From: Corythucha ciliata | Taxonomy: Eukaryota; Arthropoda; Insecta; Hemiptera; Tingidae | Assembly (NCBI GenBank): GCA_038030265.1 | Contig: CM075942.1 | Location: 51,984,751-52,048,750 of the forward strand | DNA: 64,000 nucleotides | Reading direction: 5' to 3' | Part shown: piece after piece, positions 12,725 to 24,289 of the stretch | Layout: each line of letters starts with the position of its first letter | How positions within the stretch are numbered: the stretch's first letter is position 1 | The notes under the pieces: generated by a model | The model's input: the letters and a program-made list of their open reading frames with translations, nothing else | Database searches by the model: none | Told to the model about the DNA's origin: nothing | Program-made: the position numbers and the translations under genes

Positions 12725-15700
12725 ATGGTTCCCAACATTGTCTCAGACACCATGTTGGCTCTAAATCTTGAAAGTAGGTACTGCTTTGCCTGCTGCATAA
12801 GATATGGTCACCCTCAATAGCGTACTTGATCATTCAAGTTTGATGGATGAGTTCTTTTTTTTAAACGTAAAACTACACAATCCCTGAATTTCGACCTCAT
12901 TTGTCATTTCCTTCCGATTTCTCCGCTTACCTCCCGGCCCTGTGTGTATTACCCGATGGGTTGTAGTTGAATAAAAGGGTAGGAGGTTGTGTGGTTCTAT
13001 AGACGACGGTTTGCAATGGATGGAGGTTGAGGAGGGTATGTGTCATGTGCTCCCAGACATTCATGAAATACCAATAAGGCGAAGCTCGTTTGGTTTTCAT
13101 AATGCTGTTACCAAGAGAGAGAGAGAGAATGAGTGAGAGGAGATGAGGATGAGCGTGTGAGGTATAGAGTACAGCGGAATGGGAAAACCCCGGATGCTGT
13201 GGGTGATGAAGAGTTTCGAAAGGGATTGGAAGGGTGTGCGAGTTTGTGGTATGGGGGAGGAGGGTGGAAAGATCCTTCTAACCTCTTCCCGCCTACCCCT
13301 AAAGCCCATCGTAGTTTCACTATGTGAAACTTCCCCTCGAAAACACAAACTTCCTCTCGCACCCAACCCCTTTTGCTAACCCTTTTTAGAGGATAAAAGG
13401 TGATGAGGCACAGGGGGATGTAATATATGCGTGATTTCTTGTCCACTTCCTTCTTTTTTTTCAAGCGTTTACCCTCGAGAAGGTTGGATAAGTTAGAATG
13501 GGGAGAAGGGAGAACTCTTGAGCGATCCAGGTAGTTAAATGGCCTAAGCCAAAGGGGTGGGGTTAGGGGTGATGGAACTCGGGGTGAAAGGGATATTCGG
13601 GAAAAGGGGAAATCACATTTGTATCTCTTCCGTTTAACGGAAATTTAGGTTTGAACGTCTGACCTTATTTTGGTGAACTAGTAGTAGTATAGAAGCAGCG
13701 ACAGGACGGGTTGATGGGGAGAGGGTAGTTTGAAATTCAGACGGATTAATGTCTTCCGTCTTTTCAAGCTTGTTCTAATAATATGATTCCCCTCTCTCTC
13801 GTGTCTTGCCTCTCACCGCCTTTATTTACAGGTAAATTTTTAATGAAATCACTTTGGGAGAAAAAAAAAATGTTGACAAGGTCGAGGAAATTATTGACTC
13901 TCATGGAGTTTTAACGCATACAGATTTTGAAGGGCTGGAAAAAGGGTAAGGCCAAAACCTCGCCTTTTCCTACAAAAGGGTTCAAGGGCCAAACGCGATC
14001 GTTCGCTCTCCCCTTTTCATGGGCTGGTAGTCAAGGTGATTTTTTTCTTCCTCGACTCCCGAGTTTTCTTACGTTTCCTTTCTGTTTTTTCGCTACCCCA
14101 CACCCACGTTCCAACACCGCCGGCAAAACGTTTAAATGCGGAAAGAAGTGGCAGCCGGAAGCCTTCCAAAATTAAAAACTACCCGATTCTTGTTGTGAAC
14201 CCGGAGGGCTATGCGTTCTCATTTGTATTCCTCGCCGTAAAGGCCCATCATCCCCCCAAAGTCCCTTGACTTTTTTTCTCTCTCCCTCTGTTGCTTGTAG
14301 TAAGTGCTGGATGGGGTGAGGGGTGGGGCGTTGACTAAGGGTCAGTTATTAATCAGGAGCTACCGGGGCCTTCCTCCGGTTCGGGAATAAGTTATGACCG
14401 ACATAAATTAAGGAAGCGCGTTGGCGGCCGCCGCCCCTAAGTGGACGCGGGGAAAAAGAGAAGAGTTAATTAAATTTCGAGACCATCTGGGCATTGTGTA
14501 GCCACAAGAGTGAGACAGGATTAGCGCTAGCGGAAAAAGCGGAGCGGCTAACTCTTCAAATGATTTCCTCCTTACCACCCACCTCTTCACACGATTCGCC
14601 ACCACCCTCTGCCACTCTTTTCACTGGGTTCTCAGAGGCGGTATAATTTTCGTTCTAATTGATTTACGGACGTTGGAAAGAGGAATTTGCTCGCTGTCGG
14701 AAGAAAATAAATAGGCGGTTTGATCTTGATCCTCTTCTTTTTTTTTTGTACGAAAATTTATGCCTTTCAGGGCTTTCAGATAACGTCATTTTAACGCTAT
14801 ATCTCTTGTGTTTTTCTCGATGAAAAGAAGGAAATTACCCGAAAAGAGCATCTAAAAGTTATACATTTCTAAAGCTTAAGACCTGGATATTGAAAATCCG
14901 AGTTTTCACTTGTTATCTTTCGTCCTCGCCAAACCGTTCCAAGATAATCGATTTTTTTTTGTGCACCTCGCTCATGCAGCTACTTTTTTTCTAGTCTAGC
15001 CTGCCAAGCACATACGCAGAAAAAGTCATTGGTATTCATTGTGGGACCCATCCGCTTCATAAGAACAAGAAGGAAGAGCGAGCAAACACGAGAGAGGGAG
15101 TGAGTGAGCGTGAAAGAATGAATAAGGACCCTCAAGCAATACTTTCCAATAGTTTATGATCCTGCCCATCGTGATACTTGTACAAAAAACATCATCAGGT
15201 CCCCTCCATCCACATCCATCACGCGCGTTCTCCGCTATCTAATTTTTATACGGAATTTTCAGCAGGTGCACTGCGAATAAAACGTATGATTGCACGAAAA
15301 TTATTCAATATATTCCGAAGACTGTCCGTTCTTTCGAGAGAGAGAAAAAAAAGGTGTAAGAAGGGTGGAAAATCCCTCACCATTAGGGGTTGTTTCTTAT
15401 GCACCCCTCTTTTTTTTCTGTATAGAGGAGCCCCTGATGGCTCTACGAAAAAGAAATAAAAACACTGTAACATAACAAGAGAATTACGCGTGTCTCGCTA
15501 TGGTGGACTGTTACGATGGGGGGGGGGCAGTAAAGAAGATCGGCTAATATTAAGGATGAAACGGCCCAGAAGTCGTAAAGAAAAAAGAAGAGTTTGGTAA
15601 ATGGTGGAACGGGGTTGGTTTAAGAAGGAAGGTGTATCGTAATGTTGGGAGAAAAAAGGAGAACATTTTTCTTTGGTAAGTTAACTGCAACATTTTTCTT

Positions 15701-16490
15701 CTTCTTCTTCTTCTTTAACTTTCCTTCCAAGGGAAGCCGGATAGCACGTGCGACACGCGGAGTTCCCAGACGTCTCGCGGCCTCTTGGCCTGGATGACAA
15801 TTGCGACTTGCCTAAGTGATAGGGGGGATTACGAAATTGAATGGGTTATAAAGGAAGAGGGGAAGAAAGGGTTGGGGAATTCAAAAAAAGGCAGTTGACC
15901 TTTACAGACCGCGAAAGGCAGCCGTGCAATGTGGTGGGGACTCAAGGAGCGGTGAAACAGCCGTTTCATTGAGCCCTAATCGGCGATAAAACTTTCAAAT
16001 AGGAGGCCTCTTTTTTTGCAACTTTTTCCTAGAAATAAAATTGATTTGCGATTCCTAGTAGAAGCCTGCCACGTCGTCCTGGTTTACAGTTTAAAAGGCT
16101 ATCCACCACCCTCCTCTTCGGTGCTTCTGTGGAATACCTGAAAGTTGGCCGCATGACATCATTTTTTTTTCTATAGAAAGTGACGCCATGAACTAAAACG
16201 TGCAGAACGTACAGATATGAGATTGGGCAGAAGAATTGGCGCCGTGTAACAATGACGCAACGGAAAACATCCAAATGAATGTGCGTGTCGTCAAGTCTCA
16301 CGCTTCACCCGCATTTGTCAAGTTATGGTCGATTTAAATGAATTTACGTCAAACCTCTTCCTCGGGACTTCAGAGCTGTGATTTTGTGTGGCCGCCGTCC
16401 ATTCCTACACCAGTCCAACTGGCCGAAGCTGCCAAAAACGCCGGAATTACTGCGAGAACTCCTTCATGGTCGGTGGCGCATCGTATCAGT
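12725..16490. other. Long unassigned stretch
   Basis: About 3.8 kb without a supportable gene. It has a purine-rich run with GAGAGAGAGA (13110-13140), a (TTC)n run near 15698-15714, a short GCGGCCGCCGCC GC-rich patch near 14425, and an 8-base or longer poly-G run near 15520. Frames on the two strands overlap one another (13.1-13.5 and 15.2-15.5 kb) and give low-complexity peptides. Confidence 0.55.
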
Positions 16491-16499
16491 GTTAGCGGG

Positions 16500-17300
16500 G
16501 ATTGGGCCTCTTTTTCAAGAAGTAAACCTGCGAAACTAGTTTTTTCACCGACTGAACCCCACGAAATTGGTGTTTTCATTTACTAAACTGCGAGTGAATA
16601 GGTTTTCAAGAGCTGAACCCACGACATTGATTTTTTGAGCAGCCGAACCTGCAAATTTAGTTTTAATTGATCCAAAGAGTCTGCGAAAATGGTTTTTGGA
16701 GTACTCCAAACTTGCGAATTGGTTTTTTTGAAGAGTCAAACCCGTGCAATTGCGTATATTCTGAGCCAACCCATGAGAACATAATATTTTTCAAGACCGA
16801 ACCCGTGAAATTGTATTCTTTTTTTAACAGCTGGACTCACAAAATTGGGTTTGGTTGAGCCCAACGAGCCAAATAACCTATGAAATTGGGAGTTTCGAGT
16901 GAGCCAACCCCACAAATTTGGGTTTTAAAAAAAAGAAACGCACAAAATTTGAAGCACCCAACGGAATTGGTTATTCGAGTAACGCAGGCTCGCGAAGTTG
17001 GTTTTTAAAGGGCCGAACCCTCAAAATCGTGTTTTTTGGGCAAGCCAAGCCCGTGAAATTTTGTTTTGTGAAGAGCCAAACCCGTGAGATAAGTTGTTTC
17101 AATCACTAAACGCAGAGAAATTGGATTTTTGAAGAGCCCAACCCGCGAAATTGGGTTTCTGAGTGAACCGCCCAGCGTTTTTCGTTTTTGGAATAGCCAA
17201 AGCCCGCATGATTGGTTTTTTCAACGACTAAACACTGTGAAATTGGTTGTTTGATGAGCCAGTAACCGTGAAATTGGTTCTGTTCATTCTCAATGCATTC
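16500..17300 (-). repeat. Type 2 ~30-bp tandem array, reverse
   Basis: Units read on the plus strand as GAGCCAAACCCG, then TGAAATTGG and TTTTTGAA, every 28-32 bp. This is the reverse complement of the array at 0.9-1.7 kb. At the right edge, a short phrase (TCTGGTAGAATG near 17300) is also present next to the right edge of the array at 53.5 kb, which hints that both arrays once had the same flanking element. No protein frame is meaningful here. Confidence 0.87.
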
Positions 17301-17305
17301 TGGTA

Positions 17306-17386
17306 GAATGGAAAGTGAGAATGGGTTAGTGTGTGAGGGGGGTGGGTTGTTACTCGCGTGGTAAATGGAATTTTGTCAGGGGAAGT
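17306..17386 (+). repeat. Short dispersed repeat, copy 1 of a local pair
   Basis: This ~80-bp segment matches 18893-18961 in order and orientation: GAATGGAnAGTGnGAATG, a G-rich patch, then ACTCGCGTG, ATGGAATTTTG and GGGGAAG. The copies lie about 1.6 kb apart. Function is unknown. Confidence 0.65.
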
Positions 17387-17389
17387 CTT

Positions 17390-18177
17390 GAACGAGCGCT
17401 TTTATTGGAACTTCGTGAGCATAAAACCTAAAAAGCCGTATTTTTTCATCATTTAAAGTTGTTCAGTACCCCTCAGAAGAGTGGCCCGGGTCTTAACACC
17501 CCTCCTTGCCATGACCAGTGGGTCTTTACTTATTATTTCTTATTAATTTATTTGACGGATTTTTTTTAACGGAATAGAATACATATTGACGGATTTTCTG
17601 AAGGAATTTGGAGCTTGACTTGACGGGAAAAGCAAAATGTCAGTTGGTAAAGCTGGCCTTCCAGCAAAAACGTTATTTTGATTGGTTTTCGGAGTCCAAA
17701 TTTCGCCAAATTTTGAATTTTTGCCATTTTTGTCAAACTCCCGGGGCATTTTAGCCATAGCTTGGCATTTCGGCCGTGGTGGGTTCATGATTGGTGATTA
17801 ATAAGATCGTGAATCGCGTCATGTTGTAATTCTCACACGAAACCATCTCTCATTCCGTGTCATCCAAACCACAAATTCGTAACTTCAACGAGGAAATCAA
17901 TTTCAATTAGGTACGCCTTCTGAATTCTAACTCTTCTGCTTTTCTTATTTACAATTCCCATCAATAAAACATGATTGATTCGCTTCTCAATTGCTGTCCG
18001 ATACCGACCTCAATAACTAACGTTTTCATTTATTAATCCTTTTCCCTTCCCTTTAATCAAAATCCTATTGGTTTATAAATTATTCGAATTATTTATGAGT
18101 GTTTGATTGAACCGGTGGTCTCAACCGTTTTATTAAAGCCACTAATACCCCCTCCCCCACAACTCCAACAATTTTTT

Positions 18178-18228
<51 letters not shown>

Positions 18229-18880
18229 CGCCACATCAAGTCTAATCTGACCAAGTTTCAGGAACTCTAGAAAACATGAAACTCTACTTTAAAAAGCAAT
18301 ATCACCAAGCAAAATAAATCACAAAGAAAACGCTTCGGGGGCCCTTCGCTTTTTTTCTACTATTTTCTGCTGCACCCGCGCCACCACTCGTCCTTCCTTT
18401 TTCTTCATGTCCAAAGTCGCCGGGGCCGAAGTTTTATAAGTATAATATATATAGTTTTTAGCAGACGTGCGAGTTTCGCCCCCCCCCCTTCCCCGAACTA
18501 CACCGCTAACTATTCGTTCGCAAACTCCTCCACTCCCTTTTTTGGTTTGTCTTTTTTTCTTCTTTTTCACGGAACAAGTTTCACTCGGAAGGTCGAAAAT
18601 ACGAAGGTTTTGTAAGATGCGGCAGTCGGAGGAGGGGTGGACCCAAAAAGCTCGCGCAGTCTTTGAATAATGCATACCCTTATACCTTTCTAACCCCTCC
18701 CTTCACATACCGTCTCGAATAACCAGGGTGTTGTGTGTGGTGGTAGGAGGGGGTTTAGAGAGACGGAAGAAAACCCTCGTCGGATGGTGTAGTAGCTGAG
18801 TGAGAGGGGTGGGGTGGGAAGGTTTAAAGTTAGATCGAGTCTTCTCTCTCCCTTGCTCTGGGTAATTTCCTCCCTAAAGT
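17390..18880. other. Unassigned stretch with a (TC)n microsatellite
   Basis: No gene is supported. The stretch includes AT-rich sequence at 17.8-18.1 kb and a long (TC)n tract listed separately. The frame at 18319-18675 on the minus strand spans the simple-sequence region and is not protein-like. Confidence 0.55.
18182..18226. repeat. (TC)n microsatellite
   Basis: An uninterrupted TC dinucleotide tract of about 22 units, preceded by a T-rich lead. Confidence 0.97.
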
Positions 18881-18892
18881 CCAGAAAGGATT

Positions 18893-18961
18893 GAATGGAG
18901 AGTGCGAATGCCGGTGGTGGGGGGCTGACTCGCGTGATATATGGAATTTTGCCGGGGGAAG
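18893..18961 (+). repeat. Short dispersed repeat, copy 2 of a local pair
   Basis: See 17306-17386. The matching order is GAATGGAnAGTG, GAATG, a G-rich patch, ACTCGCGTG, ATGGAATTTTG, GGGGAAG. Similarity ends abruptly on both sides. Confidence 0.65.
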
Positions 18962-18969
18962 AAAAAGGA

Positions 18970-20470
18970 GAGAACTCCTGTAAAAGCCGGCCAGAACGGA
19001 TTTAAAAAGATAGTTTCAGGAAACCCGTGTGAAGTTAAGCTACTGAGGATCGAAAATCCACATTTTTACATCCTTGTTTTTTAGCACATTTTTTTTCTTG
19101 GTAACTACATCCTATAAAACTGAATATTAACGATGGAAAATGAGAGACTTAAAATTTAAAAGCGAAGTCGATTTACGATTCCTCGAAAATATTAATTTCA
19201 TGGGTTTAAGTAGCTCGTATTTTTTTAATGCTCGTATTTTCACTTTAAGGTTTTTTTTCCAAATACATGCCATCATCGTCTCTCACGGGAAACGATGTGT
19301 GAGAACTCTCTACACTCTGTACAATGATTCGCACACTCCGCCCTTCCCGCTCCTTTCAAACAGACTTGCGACAACAGCAATCATAACCCCCCTGCACAGG
19401 TTTACGATTCTCCCAAAAGGCCTTTAAAGCTCCCCCCTCTCCACCTCTTGACTATCACTCTCGCCAGCATCCAACGAAATATGAAGCGATAAAGTGATAT
19501 TAGGAGAACGGCAGTAACTTTATTGAGGTCGGTTCCACTAATTAATTCACCCTCTTTTCAACCCCGTTCACCTCCTCCCACAGCTAAGAACATCCAAGCT
19601 CAACCAGGATTGCAAGATTAAGTAAACATACCTTCAACTCTTCAAAAAACCTCACCCTATTTTCGAACAGCCTTTCTCTTTTTCGCGTCTTTGATTCATT
19701 GTGTGTAAACTATAGAAACTTGCGGAGTGAATTGTTTTCAGACGTGTAGGATTGTCACTAAACATTACCCCCTCCCCTCTTCACGACTTATCCCAACACA
19801 CACTCACCCAGACATAATTGTCATTAACTTGTGTTATCCATCCTCAAACGTTGGATTTTTATAGGAGTGAAAAAAGGGCATTAGAGTGCAATAATCATTT
19901 TATGGAAATGAGGTCCTTTTTTCCGTATTTCTCCCTCTCTAGTTCGTGGAGTTGAAGGGGACAACTCACGAAAGAAGTGCTTTAGGGTGGTTTCTCCGAA
20001 AAAGCTTGGTAGTGGGTGGTATGGGAGGGACGAAGTGGAGAACCTAATGAAAAAATATTGCCACTCATTTATTTGAGATCATTATGCTTTTATTCTTGAA
20101 ATGATCAGAGGGGTGAGAAGACCAAGGAGGTGAATGAAATGTAATGGTACGAGAGAGTTTTTGACTTCAATCTTTCAGAAGAAAAGTGGGGGATTTTCTC
20201 CCCACTCATTACCGCCGCCATCACTTTTATTTGATGAACTTTTTCGACGGAATGAAAAATACCTGCAAAAGAGTAGATAAAGGGAGTGGCGAAGGAGCCC
20301 CATTAGCGATATTGGACGTACTTTAAAGATATAGAAAATGGTTAATTTCAGGTAATTTCTGTCAGTTTTTAATCGTCAAGTAGATAGCCACAGTTCCCCA
20401 AACGTGAGCCAACTCAATGCGGCCCATTTACAGATTACCCCCCTCCCTCTCACCTGTTCAACTACCAAGC
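18970..20470. other. Unassigned stretch
   Basis: No gene is supported. It is AT-rich with pyrimidine-rich CCTCCC phrases. The 95-residue frame at 19140-19427 begins in T-rich sequence and does not resemble a family. Confidence 0.55.
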
Positions 20471-20484
20471 TGTAGAGTGAAATA

Positions 20485-20760
20485 TTTTACACCGCAAAAA
20501 ACGCTCAATCACAACAAATCTCCGAACCACAGAAAAGCCCCAACTACAGCAAAGCTCCAAACCACAGCAAAGGTCATAATTACAGCAAAGTTCGTACCAC
20601 ATCTGAGGGTCAACCATGAGCCAGCGTTAAGAACTAACGCAAGCGGTAACTAAGGACGCGATTGACGAGATTTTCACGATAGCTAATGTTTAACCCTCAA
20701 GAAAGCTCCATAAACCACAGTAAAACTCAAACCACAAAGAATGCCCAATTACAGCAAATT
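20485..20760 (+). repeat. Short-period degenerate repeat with CCACAGCAAAG unit
   Basis: The phrases AACCACAGnAAAGC and CTCCAAACCACAGCAAAG recur about every 18 bp at 20500-20595, and again at 20705-20760 after an interruption. This differs from the ~30-bp families. It is too degenerate to give exact unit counts. Confidence 0.65.
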
Positions 20761-20984
20761 TTTATTCTTTTTCCTTGCCTTCCCTTGCTACATATTTCTT
20801 CCACAATCTGGGCCTCCAAAAAAGGCTGGGCCCGAACCCACTGGGTAACGAACCCAGTGCCCCCTCCACCACCAACTCGACAGGTCTAACTGAGGGCTGC
20901 TTTCGGTCCGGTGGTCCGGACCTTCCCACCGCTGCAACCAATCAAGACCACATGTACTGGGATACGATCATTCAAACACCCATT

Positions 20985-21610
20985 TCATGGATTTTCGCTC
21001 ATTCAGAAACACACAGGGGTAGGGTCAGCTCTTTCAAAACACAATTTCTCTAAATTTTGGCTAAATACAAAGTGGCAACTTTGGATGAGGGCCCCCTTCT
21101 CCCACTGCTATTACACTTCTGAGAGGTTGTTGTGAGAGGTTGCTCACATTTTTTAAAATTAAAGATCAGTCGCTTTAGATGGTGAATAGGCCGTATTTCA
21201 CTGAACATTTAAACATTTGAACACGAAAGAAAGATTGGAAATACACCGCCTAAAAAGAGGACTATAGGGCCAATTTCGCGACCAAGAATGCCATTTTGAC
21301 TCCAGTTTCGCACGATGCTACACAATAATTGAAGCATCCTCACCCCTGAAAACTAAGAAATCGGCTGTTGGAAACAGCAGCAGCAGATTTTAGCGCGAAA
21401 CGTGCTGAAATCGTTAAAATGTTAACTATTTACGTAGGTTTCACTCTTCCTAAAACCCAATTTTATGGATTTTGCCGATTCGTAAATAAATTTAGCGGCT
21501 TTGGCCACCTAAAAAATCAAATTTTACCGTGTTAGCACGTTGAAAAACCAATTTCGCTGGTTTTGCTCTTCCAATGACTAAATTTCGTTGATTTGGCACT
21601 TTATATGCTC
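20985..21610 (+). repeat. Patchy type 2 array, GGCTCTTTC orientation
   Basis: Two patches of type 2 units occur at about 20985-21065 (GCTCATTCAGAAAC, AGCTCTTTCAAAAC) and about 21430-21605 (TTTCACTCTTCCTAAAACCCAATTTTA, GCTCTTCCAATGAC, AAATTTCG). The ~360 bp between them has only weak resemblance. This looks like a decayed array of the same orientation as the one at 0.9 kb. Confidence 0.6.
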
Positions 21611-21619
21611 AATAAAAAT

Positions 21620-23505
21620 GTCTTCACTCATGTGAAATGTAATTTCCCAATGCCGCTTGCGTTAATTTGACTTTTCATCCAATTTAATTTGATCTTGATC
21701 TCGTAATTTTGACTTTGCGTCCCCGCTTTGACTGCGCTCAGAAACGCAGAGCTATAAGAAGCTGGGTGTGTCTGAAAGCGAAAAAGCATGACTGTGTGCG
21801 GGGTGAGGGAGCGTTACACGCAAGCTATATCTAGACACACTCATAGACGTCTAAAAGCAGGATGATGGCTGTTAAGAGAGAATTGCGCATTTCCTCTGCA
21901 CTTTGATGTCTCTGTGGTCTTCCTCTAATCCCCCTCCCCGCCACTACAGACCGATCTTCTCTTTATCCGGGCTCATCAAATTCCTAAAACAGGAACTACT
22001 TAAACTAGTTATAATCCTTATCAGGACAATTCTATTGAAAAAAAAAAGTTACAGGCATCGATTGTTTCATCATGTTCAACGAGTTAAGGCAGTTAATTCC
22101 TGTTGAAGGAATTGTTGAAATTGAGAGAAACGGGCCGTGACGAACAATTCGGCTTAAAAATATTTAATTGTGGATGCTGGGACGATCTTGATAATTAAAA
22201 CGGCATTCTTCGCCGGCTTCGTCTACAACAAATTGCAACTTTACCCCCCCCCCCACCAACGTTCTTAAAAAATCAACAACGCGTTTAAGTTCTTGTGTTT
22301 TTCAGGGCTTGCGTGATAAATCCCTTTCTTTTCTCACCCTTCTCCATTTTCTCGCGCCGTTTAATTAAACTTTGCTCCCTTCCCTTTTTGGCCGTCTCGT
22401 GCTTGGCATTTCCTAAGGGTCTCCCTCTCCCTTCCCACCACTATTCATTCTCTTCAAGACACTTCGCCACTGATTTTTGAGACTGTTCCAGAAAAAAAAA
22501 GTTTTTCGAAAAGGAGTGCGGTGAACAAAGTGAAGGAATGATTCCGTGCCCCCCCCCCCTTGGGGGATGGGAATTCGAAAAGAGTTAGAGGAGTCAAGGG
22601 AGTGGAAATTTCTCCTCTCCCATCGACCCCCTCCCCCATAGTTATCCCTTTTTCCCCAAGTAAAAAGACTTCCTCGTTTCCTTCTCTATTTACTTCCCTG
22701 GGTTTTTCTCTGATGGAAGCACCAAGAGTTTTTGGCTTCGTGCGCCCAAAAACCACTCCACCCCTCTCTACACCATACATCGTCTCCTACGTCGTTACCC
22801 TTCTACAACATCTGCGAAGCCACTCGAAGAAGCTTTGAGGCTCCCTTGTGCTGGTTTAGGTTACAAAGCTTCCTGGCAGACTCCCAAGTTCCCCCCTCCC
22901 TCATCCCACCATCTTCGTCGCACCATTTTTTCTCTCTCGAGGAAAACTCCGCGGACCTCTCTTGTGAGTGTGAATCGTTGCTTTTTGCTCCCTTTCCAAC
23001 AATAGCTCCCCCCTTTCCCCGCAGCCGTACACAACTATGGGCCCCTTCGCTTAAAAACATCAATCCTCACACCATACCGTGAAACTGACTTGGTGTACCG
23101 TTTTTCGTTTCTTTCCCATCTCTTCAAACCCAGCCCCATTCCCTTCTTTGATGTGTAATGGGTCGCTGAAGCTTGTAAGGTTCAACTGAGCTCCAAAAAC
23201 GTGTGTAAGAGGAGGATGTGAGTTTTTTTTTTTCCTAAGCGGGGCCCTACAGGAACATTCTCCAACAAGGAGAGAGTGTTTACTTTTTTATGTGTGTGAC
23301 TCTTCAACTCCTTCCGGTCTCTCTTTTTTTTTTTTCAAACGCCTTCAAACATTTGTAGTTTCATCTTTCAAAGATTATGACGTCACCAACCAAAGGGATT
23401 GTGAGCCTGAAATAATTTTGTTGAACGACTGACAGCAAATAACGCATTTCCTTGAAAATTTCACAGATTTGTCGCTACTATGATACTCAAGACAGGGGAG
23501 ATTTT
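21620..23505. other. Unassigned stretch
   Basis: No gene is supported. Poly-C runs of 9-11 bases lie near 22243 and 22550. The region 22450-23100 has overlapping frames on both strands, all derived from pyrimidine-rich CTCCCC sequence, so they are not taken as genes. Confidence 0.55.
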
Positions 23506-23509
23506 TAAA

Positions 23510-24283
23510 TAATTTTTTTTTTTTCCTTTCTTATCTTTATTTACACCAAGTTTACACTTATAAGTAAAGTTTTTCTAATACACTGTTTTGATATTTACGT
23601 CCACAAGTTTTAGGTACAGAACTAAACTTGATTCGGATATCTCATTAAATTGAAGCTATGAACACAGTAAGCTATGTACACAGTGAAGGAATTAAATCAT
23701 GCGGCTTTACGCGTTTAAGTCTTCGGTACGTGCCACTGGTATCAACAAGTTGGGCAGCTTCCTCGTTGATGTGGCATAAAAGACGGTTCTGATGATTTTT
23801 CGCCAATCCTTGAATGACTTCATCGACTGTCATCACTCCCAAGTCATGATGAAGTCTATCGTTCCGAACGTACCAAGGAGCATTAACTATGGATCTTAAG
23901 TACGTTGTTTTGAAAGCCTTGTATAATTTTACGATTTGATTGGGCGGTGCATCCGCACATTTGGGCACCATAAGTCCATACTGGTCGCAGGACCTGTAAG
24001 TTACAATATTATTTTGTTTTGGATAGACAGTTTTGAGTGCCTACCCATGATCCAGTACATTTTTCGGAATTTGATGTTGAGCTCAGCTCTCTTCTTCTTC
24101 ACATACTCTTTCCAACTGAGCTTTGCATCCAGGATCATCCCTAAGTACTTGGCTTGGTTGGAATACGGAAGCTCTCTGTTATTGAGATACGCCGGTATGT
24201 AGTTTATCGACCTATTGGTGAAATCCACGTGTACCCATTTCGTCTCATTAATTTTGATTCTCCACCTCACTGCCCTTTTTAAA
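23510..24283 (-). mobile_element. 5'-truncated Jockey-like non-LTR retrotransposon (LINE)
   Basis: On the minus strand this segment encodes the end of a Jockey-clade reverse transcriptase ORF, then a ~160-bp 3' untranslated region and a 12-base A tail (T-run at 23513-23524 on the plus strand), with AATAAA at 23536-23541 just before the tail. The 5' end stops abruptly inside the RT coding region near 24280. TTTTTAAA occurs just outside both ends (23502-23509 and 24276-24283), a possible target-site duplication, though it is short and AT-only. Such 5' truncation is typical of LINE insertion by target-primed reverse transcription. The copy cannot be active. Confidence 0.88.
23672..24279 (-). pseudogene. 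Broken Jockey-type reverse transcriptase, C-terminal part
   Basis: Reading right to left, the first frame has RWRIKINETKW, then the conserved KYLGMILDAKLSW and the thumb-region MYWIMGRHSKLSIQNK. A stop and frame shift occur near 24000. The second frame carries LRPVWTYGAQMCGC and QGFQNNVL. A further single-base shift near 23899 leads to the third frame with SIVNAPWYVRND and DLGVMTVDEVI, ending in a stop at 23672. Together these are the characteristic end of Jockey/CR1-type ORF2 proteins, where WTYG, NAPWYV and the D-L-G motif come in this order. The endonuclease and most RT motifs are missing. It is a dead fragment of at least two frames' disruption, not a host gene. Confidence 0.88.
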
Positions 24284-24289
24284 GAATAA

